Below are positions 57,788 through 64,000 of a stretch of DNA of 64,000 bases, one piece after another; the first letter of the stretch is position 1, and each line of letters opens with the position of its first letter. The position numbers and the translations under genes are program-made. Source of the DNA: Pseudomonas putida (GTDB lineage: Bacteria; Pseudomonadota; Gammaproteobacteria; Pseudomonadales; Pseudomonadaceae); NCBI RefSeq assembly GCF_026625125.1, contig NZ_CP113097.1:1240001-1304000 (forward strand), read 5' to 3'. The notes under the pieces were generated by a model. It was not told the DNA's origin. It did no database searches and saw only the letters and a list, made by a program, of their open reading frames with translations.

Positions 57788-58483
57788 ATGCCGCTCAAGC
57801 ACCGCTGGTTGAACGCTTCTCTGGCCGTGGGCAGCCTCGTGCTGCTGGCCGCTTGCGAGCAGAAAAACTTCGAAAGCCTGCCTGCAATCCCGGTGGAGCA
57901 GCTCGAAGTGCTGGGGGTGCAGACACCGATCAAGAGCGTGCATTTCCGTGACCGGGACGGTGAAGGCCTGCTGGTGCTCAGCCGCAGCGATGGCCAGGCG
58001 GTCGATGCCGAGTCCGAGCAGGAAGTCGACAAGGTGGTGCTCAAGGCCACGCTGTACGGGCGAAACACCGAGGGCGATGGGTTCAAGCCGCGCTGGCAGA
58101 TCGAGCAGGAAACCACCTGCCCTGGCCTGGACCTGGATGTCGACTTTTACAACGATGTCAGCGATGTGGGCGACCTGAACAAAGACGGCATCGCCGAGGT
58201 GACGGTGGCCAGCCATGCGTTCTGCGGTGGTGGTATCGATCCCCACGACATTGCCATCGAGATGCGCGAGGGCCAGACCAGTTACACCATCACCGGGCAG
58301 TCGTTGATCACCCCGGCAGGCGAAGAGCCGATCGGTGGCGTTCGCCAGGACAGTGCCTCGCTGAAAAACGCGGCGCCAGTGCTGCGCGAGCACATGGACG
58401 CGGTCTGGCAGCAGGTCTTCAAGCGCCCCTGGAGCGAGGCCAGCCCGCCAAGTGATCAAGACCCTTATGACGAAGTGCCGTAG
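57788..58483 (+). CDS. lipoprotein resembling M949_RS01915-type proteins
   Basis: 231 residues. Lipobox LLAAC (about Cys21), then a beta-rich domain with DVGDLNKDGIAEVTVA, an EF-hand/VCBS-like calcium loop, and two Cys. NCBI-type models call such proteins surface polysaccharide biosynthesis proteins, a label I give only as a hint. Start uncertain: ATG 57788 is chosen, with in-frame ATGs at 57770 and 57722. Confidence 0.75.
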   Translation: MPLKHRWLNASLAVGSLVLLAACEQKNFESLPAIPVEQLEVLGVQTPIKSVHFRDRDGEGLLVLSRSDGQAVDAESEQEVDKVVLKATLYGRNTEGDGFKPRWQIEQETTCPGLDLDVDFYNDVSDVGDLNKDGIAEVTVASHAFCGGGIDPHDIAIEMREGQTSYTITGQSLITPAGEEPIGGVRQDSASLKNAAPVLREHMDAVWQQVFKRPWSEASPPSDQDPYDEVP

Positions 58484-58591
58484 CCGCTGTCTATACTGGC
58501 ATGACGTGGCCGACGCCGGCCGCATTACCTTGCTCGCCAACGCTCAAGGCGGCTGACAACCGGCCGATACAGTGGGCACAGGAGAATTCTC

Positions 58592-58921
58592 ATGCTGCCG
58601 CCGATCATTCCGCTCAGTGCCGCCCCAGTGACCTCGCAACAGGACCCGGTCAAGCCGACCCCGGACATCAAGCCGGTAGTCCCCACGCAGCCTGCATCCG
58701 GTGAGAGCGCCATCGACCTCAAACAGCAACGCGACCCGCAGGAGCAGGTCCTGTTGCTGCGCGAGGAGCAGCGCCGGCAGCAGCGGCGTCATCAACAGAG
58801 GGGCGACGAGCGCTACAGCGCCTTGCCGGGTGACGAAGTCAACGGCGACAACACGGTACCGGTCGCTCCGCTGATGGGCGAGCAGACGCGCCAGGGGCTG
58901 CTGGTCGATATCGAAATCTAG
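58592..58921 (+). CDS. small hypothetical protein, Pro-rich then Gln/Arg-rich
   Basis: 109 residues, not recognised. Starts MLPPIIPLSAAPV; a charged, probably helical segment QVLLLREEQRRQQRRHQQR lies at about 53-71. GGAG eight bases before the ATG supports it. It follows the lipoprotein gene by 108 bases on the same strand. Confidence 0.7.
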   Translation: MLPPIIPLSAAPVTSQQDPVKPTPDIKPVVPTQPASGESAIDLKQQRDPQEQVLLLREEQRRQQRRHQQRGDERYSALPGDEVNGDNTVPVAPLMGEQTRQGLLVDIEI

Positions 58922-58999
58922 GGGCCCTGTGCCGCGGGGCTGGTCATGACCCACGCCTGGCTGCATCATGCAAGTCTCTGTTGATCCTCGAGCCCACCC

Positions 59000-59161
59000 A
59001 TGAGCCAAGACAACCTCATCGACTTCGATGCCGAACGTGCCAAGCGCGTGCACGACCTCAAGGAAAAGCGCCTGAACGAAGTGCGTCAGGCGTTCGAGCA
59101 AGCCATGCCGCTGGGCAAGGCGAAGAAAAAGAAGCCCAAGAGCAAGCCCAAGAAGCGCTGA
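59000..59161 (+). CDS. small basic-tailed hypothetical protein
   Basis: 53 residues. Starts MSQDNLIDFDAERAKRVHD, continues with a helical segment and ends in a Lys-rich tail (KKKKPKSKPKKR). Similar short proteins exist in other Pseudomonas as far as I recall. The SD is weak. Nucleic-acid or acidic-partner binding is possible but not shown. Confidence 0.7.
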   Translation: MSQDNLIDFDAERAKRVHDLKEKRLNEVRQAFEQAMPLGKAKKKKPKSKPKKR

Positions 59162-59164
59162 AAC

Positions 59165-59178
59165 TTGACGCAGGTCAA
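59165..59178. promoter_or_regulatory. ANR/FNR-type inverted repeat, distal
   Basis: TTGAC-GCAG-GTCAA, a perfect inverted repeat of FNR/ANR/DNR form (consensus TTGAT-N4-ATCAA, 8 of 10), centred 51 bases upstream of a second such box. Confidence 0.55.
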
Positions 59179-59215
59179 CCCTGCACCCGCCTCGCGTGCC
59201 CGGCCCCGGGCACCA

Positions 59216-59229
59216 TTGACTTCGATCAA
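59216..59229 (+). promoter_or_regulatory. ANR box, proximal, upstream of the ccoM-like gene
   Basis: TTGAC-TTCG-ATCAA fits the ANR/FNR consensus TTGAT-N4-ATCAA at 9 of 10 positions. A -10-like TACCTT is at 59252-59257, so the box would be centred near -41.5 from a start near 59264, the standard class II activator position. It lies 67 bases before the ATG. Confidence 0.75.
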
Positions 59230-59296
59230 TTTCCCCGCGCCCCTTATTCGTTACCTTGCATCCATCGGACAACGGCAAACGAATCGGGAGGCCGAC

Positions 59297-59413
59297 ATGT
59301 TCTTCGACAATGTGGTTATCGCTGGTGTGGTAACGGTCGGGTTGATGTTCGCGTTCTTTGCCGGTCTGGGCATTTTCATCTGGAAGGACTCGAACAAGCG
59401 CAAGCCGCGCTGA
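59297..59413 (+). CDS. ccoM: CcoM-like single-helix subunit of cbb3-type cytochrome oxidase
   Basis: 38 residues: one transmembrane helix (about 6-28) and a basic end (WKDSNKRKPR). MFFDNVVIAGVVTVGLMFAF closely resembles the CcoM subunit described from P. stutzeri cbb3 oxidase, recalled from memory and not aligned. GGGAGG upstream of ATG 59297 and an ANR box at the class II position fit a low-oxygen oxidase subunit. The main cco genes are not in this window. A strong terminator follows, so it is a one-gene unit. Confidence 0.7.
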   Translation: MFFDNVVIAGVVTVGLMFAFFAGLGIFIWKDSNKRKPR

Positions 59414-59445
59414 CCTTCCAGCTTCACGGGCACGCAAGGCATTTA

Positions 59446-59472
59446 GGGCGACTTCGGTCGCCCATTTTTTTT
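59446..59472 (+). terminator. rho-independent terminator after the ccoM-like gene
   Basis: GGGCGAC-TTCG-GTCGCCC-A-T8. UUCG tetraloop and U-tract, 33 bases after the stop. Confidence 0.95.
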
Positions 59473-59592
59473 GTCTTGATGGTCGAGATGACAGCACTTT
59501 AAAGATGATTAGCTAGCTAATTATTCGTTTCAGCATTATCCTTCCCTCCGTTGTCTATCGTTTACCAGATCAGCCCCCGCAAGGTCCGTTTC

Positions 59593-61581
59593 GTGCCAAT
59601 CACCCTCCAGGCCCTGTTCGCACCCAGCAGCCTCGCCATCAAATTCGCCATCAAAACCCTGCTTGGCGGCGGCCTTGCCCTGTGGCTGGCCATGCGCTGG
59701 GGGCTGGAGCAGCCTTCCTGGGCGCTGATGACCGCGTTCATCGTCGCTCAACCCCTGTCGGGCATGGTGGTACAGAAGGGCCTTGCACGCTTGGCCGGGA
59801 CATTGGTCGGCACCTTCATGTCGGTGCTGTTCATGGCGCTGTTCGCCCAGACGCCCTGGCTTTTTCTCATTACGCTGGCGTTGTGGCTGGCCCTGTGTAC
59901 CGCGGCCTCGACCCAACTGCGCAGCGCCTGGGCGTATGCCTTCGTACTGGCCGGCTACACCGCAGCGATCATCGCCTTGCCCGCGATCGACAAGCCCCTG
60001 CAAGTGTTCGATCAGGCGGTAGCGCGTTGTACTGAGATTTGCCTGGGAATCTTCTGCGCAACGGCCACCAGCGCCTTGCTCTGGCCGATGCGGGTGGAGC
60101 AGCAGCTTGCCGGGCAGGCGCGCCAGGCCTGGCACAGCGGGTTCCAGGCCGCCAGTGCCATGCTTGGCGGTGAAGACCAGGCGCGCGAAGGCCTGCTGGA
60201 GATCCTCGGGCGCCTCGTTGCCATCGATACCCAGCGCGAACATGCCTGGTTCGAGGGCCCGCGCGGGCGCCAGCGGGCCAGAGCCATTCGTGGCCTGAGC
60301 CAGAAACTGATGGTACTGCTGCGGATTTCACGTTCGGTGCGTCGCCAGTGGCAGCAGCTGGATGAACAGCAAGCCCTGCGTCTTGGCCCGTGGCTGGAAG
60401 AAGTGCGCGCCCTGCTGGTCAAGCCCGATCAGCCGAGCCTGTTGGTGTTGCGTCAGCGCATCTGGGACGCCGCGCATGATGAGCAGATCAGCTCTGCCGA
60501 GCATTTTTGCCTGGCCCGCATGACCCTGCTACTGGACTACGCCATGGCTGCCTCACAGGCACTTGATGATGTCGAAGCGGGCAGGGCGCCGAAGGATGTC
60601 GCGCAGGGGCTGGCAGCCCACCGCGACTGGTCGCTGGCGTTGCTGTTCGGCTCCCGCAGTGCGCTGGCATTTTTGGTGATGAGTGGTTTCTGGCTTGCCA
60701 CTGCCTGGCCTTCCGCGCCCGGTGGCCTGGTGCTGACGTGTGTGGTCTGCAGCCTGTTCGCCAGCCGTGAAAATGGTGCGCAGATCGGCCTCAGCTTCTT
60801 GCGGGGCATCCTGCTGGCGATCCCGACGGCATTGCTGGTGGGGCAGATCATCTTGCCGCAATGGAGCAGTTTCGCCCTGCTGTGCCTGGGCATGGGCGTG
60901 CCTCTGTTCTTTGGTGCTCTGGGTATGGCTCACCCGCGCACCGGCGCCACGGCGACTTCTTATTGCTTGCACTTCATCGTATTGGTGTCGCCGCTCAATG
61001 CAATGCAGTTCGGTGTGGCGACCATGCTCAACAGTGCCCTGGCCATGCTGGTGGGCGTAGGTGCGGCGGTCATGGCGTTTCGCCTGCTGGTGTTCCGTCA
61101 CCCGGCCTGGCTTGGGCGGCGTCTGCGCGCGGCGACCCAAAGCGACCTGGTGCGCCTGACCCGGCGTGACCTGCGCGGTGCCGACAGCTGGTTTGGTGGG
61201 CGCATGGCCGACCGCCTGATGCAATTGGCACGGCACGCCGGCGAGCTGCAAGAAGCCGAACGCAAGCGTTGGGACGATGGCCTGCATGGTCTGGACATCG
61301 GCGACGAACTGGTGCACTTGCGCATGTGCCTGGCGGTCGCCCAGGCGCCGCTTGGGGATGCCGAACGGGAATATCTGCAGCAACTGGAAACAGTCTTGGC
61401 CAGTGGGCCGGCGGCCGGCCGAGGGCAGTGGCTGGATGCCGCCAGCGAGCGATTCATCGCGGCGCTACGACGCTTGCCGGCGAGTGACCCGTTACGCCTG
61501 GCCGAAGGGGCAGTGTTGCAGTTGCAGAAAAGCTGGGGCAAATGGTGCCGCTGGCAGGAGGAAGCCCATGGGGTTGCGTGA
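59593..61581 (+). CDS. FUSC/AaeB-like inner-membrane efflux protein
   Basis: 662 residues. Two blocks of about five to six transmembrane helices (about 10-160 and 345-490), each followed by a cytoplasmic domain, as in AaeB (aromatic carboxylic acid efflux) and fusaric-acid resistance proteins. GTG at 59593 (VPITLQALFAPSS) with AAGG upstream is the chosen start; the N-terminus is not certain. It overlaps the next gene by 14 bases. Confidence 0.9.
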   Translation: MPITLQALFAPSSLAIKFAIKTLLGGGLALWLAMRWGLEQPSWALMTAFIVAQPLSGMVVQKGLARLAGTLVGTFMSVLFMALFAQTPWLFLITLALWLALCTAASTQLRSAWAYAFVLAGYTAAIIALPAIDKPLQVFDQAVARCTEICLGIFCATATSALLWPMRVEQQLAGQARQAWHSGFQAASAMLGGEDQAREGLLEILGRLVAIDTQREHAWFEGPRGRQRARAIRGLSQKLMVLLRISRSVRRQWQQLDEQQALRLGPWLEEVRALLVKPDQPSLLVLRQRIWDAAHDEQISSAEHFCLARMTLLLDYAMAASQALDDVEAGRAPKDVAQGLAAHRDWSLALLFGSRSALAFLVMSGFWLATAWPSAPGGLVLTCVVCSLFASRENGAQIGLSFLRGILLAIPTALLVGQIILPQWSSFALLCLGMGVPLFFGALGMAHPRTGATATSYCLHFIVLVSPLNAMQFGVATMLNSALAMLVGVGAAVMAFRLLVFRHPAWLGRRLRAATQSDLVRLTRRDLRGADSWFGGRMADRLMQLARHAGELQEAERKRWDDGLHGLDIGDELVHLRMCLAVAQAPLGDAEREYLQQLETVLASGPAAGRGQWLDAASERFIAALRRLPASDPLRLAEGAVLQLQKSWGKWCRWQEEAHGVA

Positions 61582-61774
61582 GTGGGCATTGGGCGGCGTG
61601 CTGCTCAGCCCTTTTCTGATCTACGTGCTGATGGCGCTGGTGCTTACCGGGTTGTTGCGCTTTGTCGTGCAAGCCACACCATTGGCGCGCTGGATCTGGC
61701 ATGAAGCGCTGTTCGACGCGGCGTTGTTCGTTTGTGTGCTCTATCTGGTAGTCCGCCTGCTGGGGCCTTTGTAA
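61568..61774 (+). CDS. DUF1656/AaeX-like small membrane protein
   Basis: 68 residues with two hydrophobic segments (about 8-32 and 45-65), starting MGLREWALGGVLLSPFL. It resembles DUF1656 proteins, which sit between the FUSC and HlyD genes in such operons, as AaeX does in E. coli. ATG 61568 lies inside the 3' end of the FUSC gene. Role in the pump unknown. Confidence 0.85.
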   Translation: MGLREWALGGVLLSPFLIYVLMALVLTGLLRFVVQATPLARWIWHEALFDAALFVCVLYLVVRLLGPL

Positions 61775-61785
61775 GGAGTGATTCG

Positions 61786-62652
61786 ATGCGTGCTGTCGTC
61801 CGTATCCTGGTGACCCTCTGTGTGGTCGCCATTGCCGTTCTGGCCGGCTATAAACTCTGGCAGTACTACATGCTCACCCCATGGACACGTGATGCACGGG
61901 TGCGGGCCGACGTGGTGGTCATCGCGCCCGATGTGTCGGGCTGGGTGCGTGAGCTCAAGGTGCAGGACAACCAGCGGGTCAAGGCTGGCGAGCTGTTGAT
62001 GAGCATAGACCGTGAGCGCTTCCAGGCCGCGTTCGACCAGGCCAGCGCCGTGGCGGAAACACGCACTCAGCAGTTGCATCTGCGCGAGCGCGAAGCTGCG
62101 CGGCGCACGGCACTGGGGCCCGAGGCGATCAGTGCCGAGCTGCGCGAAAATGCACAAATCAATGCCGCCATTGCCCGCGGTGAGTTGCATGAGGCGCAAG
62201 CTCAGTTACAGGTGGCGAAAATCAACCTTGCCCGCAGCGAAGTGCGGGCACCGCGCAGTGGGCACATCACCAACTTGCGCCTGGCTCAGGGCAACTATGT
62301 CAATACCGGCCAATCGGTAATGGCCCTGGTGGATGACTCGACCTTTTATATCCAGGCTTATTTCGAGGAAACCAAATTGCCGCGCATACGTGTGGGCGAT
62401 TCGGTGAAGGTCTGGCTGATGGGGGCAGGAGAAGCCATGCAGGGGCATGTGGAAAGCATCAGCCGGGGTATCACCGACAAGAACAGCAACCCTGACAGCC
62501 AGTTGTTGCCAGAGGTTGAGCCAACCTTCAACTGGGTAAGGCTGGCCCAGCGAATACCGGTGCGCATCCGGCTCGACGACATTCCCGAAGGCATGAACCT
62601 CAGCGCGGGGATGACGGCCAGCGTGCAGGTGCACGAGGATGCGCCTGAGTGA
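61786..62652 (+). CDS. HlyD/AaeA-type periplasmic adaptor protein
   Basis: 288 residues. Single N-terminal membrane helix (about 5-25), biotinyl/lipoyl-like half-motifs (DVVVIAPDVSGWVRELKVQDNQRVKAGE), a short coiled-coil hairpin (about 85-135) and a beta-barrel domain. AAGGAG upstream of ATG 61786. Partner of the FUSC and AaeX-like proteins; outer-membrane partner not in this window. Confidence 0.93.
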   Translation: MRAVVRILVTLCVVAIAVLAGYKLWQYYMLTPWTRDARVRADVVVIAPDVSGWVRELKVQDNQRVKAGELLMSIDRERFQAAFDQASAVAETRTQQLHLREREAARRTALGPEAISAELRENAQINAAIARGELHEAQAQLQVAKINLARSEVRAPRSGHITNLRLAQGNYVNTGQSVMALVDDSTFYIQAYFEETKLPRIRVGDSVKVWLMGAGEAMQGHVESISRGITDKNSNPDSQLLPEVEPTFNWVRLAQRIPVRIRLDDIPEGMNLSAGMTASVQVHEDAPE

Positions 62653-62666
62653 TCCTCGGCGATGCG

Positions 62667-63884
62667 TTACAGGCTGGCCGTCGACGGCCCCGGCATCTGC
62701 CTCGGTGCAGTGGCCGGCAAGTGAAAGCTGAACAGCGTGCCGGTTAGCTCATCTGAGATGACCTGCATGCGTCCACCATGGGCCAGGGCTATCTGGTTGG
62801 CTATATAAAGGCCAAGCCCAAGCCCCTGTCTTGGCCCCGCAGACAGCGGCCTGGTAAAGGGCTTGAACAGTTGGTCCAGGGTTTGTGAGGCGATGGGGAG
62901 CCCATTGTTGTGCACGCTAAGCGCGAACTCCCCGTCGGCGATCGCCGCCCTGACCGTCACCGGCCCGTCAGGCGCACCATGGATCAGCGCGTTGGCGATA
63001 AGGTTGGAGAGCAGCTGGGCCACCCGTTCGCGATCACAGTACAGGCCGCCGATATCTCCGATCTGAAGCACGATGTGCCGCTGTGGGTGGATGTGCTGCA
63101 GTTCTGCAGCGACATGCATGAGGCCTTCGGCAAGGTCCGGGCAGGCCTCGAGGTTCAAGGGGATGCCGCTGCCAAGCCGGCCTCGGGCAAAATCCAGCAC
63201 GTCGCGTACCAGCTGTGCGGCGCGCTGCCCGCAAGTGTGGATGTGGCGGGCGATCCCACGCTGCTTGTCGTCATCCAGGCGCTGAATCAACAGTTCGGCG
63301 CCTGCGGTGATGGCGAACAGAGGGTTGCGCAGGTCGTGGCCGAGCACTGCGATGAACTGTTCGCGCACTTCGGCCATCGCCCGTTCCTCACGCAGGGCGC
63401 GCTCGGTGTGCTGGACGCTCTCTTCATTCTCGATCTGGATGGCGAGCACGCGGGCGAACGACTCCATCATGGGCTGGATGGCCTGGCCTTTGAGCGAGGC
63501 CGGATTCGGGTCCAGGGCGCAGATGGTGCCGAAGAAGCTGCCATCTGTACGGAACACCGGTACGGATATGTAGCTTTCGAAGCGATAGAGCTGCGGCGTA
63601 TGGTGGTGGCAGTAGCGCTCATCTTCGCTGGCTTTATCGATCACGATGGTCTGGTGAGAGCTGCGAATTTCGTGGCACAGCGTGGTTGCCAATTCGAGCT
63701 CGCCGCCCACCTCGAGGCCAAAGCCCAGATTGTCGAGTACGGCGCAGGCGGTCCAGTTGCTTTCGGTAACCCGTGCCACGGCGGCGAAACGCATGCCGGT
63801 GGATTCGCAGATGACCTGAAGGATGGCGGGCACGGCGCTGATGCGGCCGATGGTGGCGATATCGGCGCTGATGGCGTTGGTCAT
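62667..63884 (-). CDS. GAF-domain sensor histidine kinase
   Basis: 405 residues, no membrane segment, so cytoplasmic. N-terminal GAF domain (about 18-155, YISVPVFRTDGSFFGTICALD), HisKA with phosphoacceptor His183 (LGHDLRNPLFAI) and HATPase domain with N-box QLLSNLIANALIHGAP and GLGLGLYIANQIALAHGG. ATG 63884 (MTNAISADIATIG) is chosen. No response regulator is adjacent; it converges on the efflux operon, 14 bases away. The ligand is unknown. Confidence 0.93.
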   Translation of the reverse strand: MTNAISADIATIGRISAVPAILQVICESTGMRFAAVARVTESNWTACAVLDNLGFGLEVGGELELATTLCHEIRSSHQTIVIDKASEDERYCHHHTPQLYRFESYISVPVFRTDGSFFGTICALDPNPASLKGQAIQPMMESFARVLAIQIENEESVQHTERALREERAMAEVREQFIAVLGHDLRNPLFAITAGAELLIQRLDDDKQRGIARHIHTCGQRAAQLVRDVLDFARGRLGSGIPLNLEACPDLAEGLMHVAAELQHIHPQRHIVLQIGDIGGLYCDRERVAQLLSNLIANALIHGAPDGPVTVRAAIADGEFALSVHNNGLPIASQTLDQLFKPFTRPLSAGPRQGLGLGLYIANQIALAHGGRMQVISDELTGTLFSFHLPATAPRQMPGPSTASL

Positions 63885-64000
63885 GAACGGTCCCAAAATT
63901 GGCGACGGAATAGATTTAGCCCATCAGTCTAGCGGGGCGGTTGGGCCAATGGCGAAAAACCTTGGCGAATCGGCCAGCGATTGAGCTAGGCTGGCCTTGC

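Overview
The window is a 64 kb piece of a high-GC gammaproteobacterial chromosome, almost certainly Pseudomonas of the P. putida group. Gene order recalled from memory supports this: argG-motY-pyrC-rnt-ahpC-bfd-bfr-grxD is the known Pseudomonas order, and the ligase-associated repair cluster and the short Rnf-like cluster also fit P. putida. So do the REP sequences with GCCGGCAAGCCGGCTCCCAC and the heptamer AGCTTGC/AGCTTGA hairpins. No tRNA, rRNA, CRISPR array, prophage or insertion sequence was seen. This is core chromosome, with one AT-richer patch around 10.3-11.1 kb.

Layout. 0-10 kb: the end of an ABC importer operon, argF, an orphan molybdopterin oxidoreductase, grxD, bfr, bfd, a 2-Cys peroxiredoxin, rnt, pyrC, motY and argG. 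argF and argG each carry a tandem ArgR-type operator. 10-15.4 kb: an unknown membrane protein, a BvgA/EvgA-type response regulator with an inverted repeat upstream, a PA3496-type small protein, nth, and an Rnf-like operon reduced to A-D-G-E. 15.4-20.3 kb: metG, apbC, a cold-shock gene, dcd and a small proline-rich protein. 20.3-27.4 kb: the DNA-ligase-associated repair cluster (MBL-fold exonuclease, ATP-dependent ligase, M14-type deacylase, DEXH helicase, PdeM phosphoesterase). 27.5-34.7 kb: a penicillin-acylase-family lipoprotein, a four-gene operon with two SEC-C proteins, and two tandem OmpA/TSP3 lipoproteins. 34.7-45.5 kb: dinG, an agarase-like glycosidase, an EstB-type hydrolase, an OmpA lipoprotein with a histone-like tail, pdxH, a SlyB-like lipoprotein and an FAD dehydrogenase. 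45.6-51 kb: a REP pair and livKHMGF. 51-64 kb: a HIBADH-type dehydrogenase overlapped by an MHYT-GGDEF-EAL gene, rapA, small genes including a likely ccoM behind ANR-type boxes, an AaeB/AaeX/AaeA-like efflux operon and a GAF histidine kinase.

How genes fit together. argF and argG carry out the last steps but one of arginine synthesis and appear to share ArgR control. bfr and bfd form the iron storage and release pair, with a Fur-like box in front of bfd. The repair cluster looks like one transcription unit with a possible internal control point. The Rnf-like operon keeps its covalent-flavin threonines, but it has lost rnfB and rnfC here and most of the cysteines expected to bind the membrane iron-sulfur cluster. 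That makes it the most unusual set of genes in the window. Family names and comparison sequences are from memory; no search was run.
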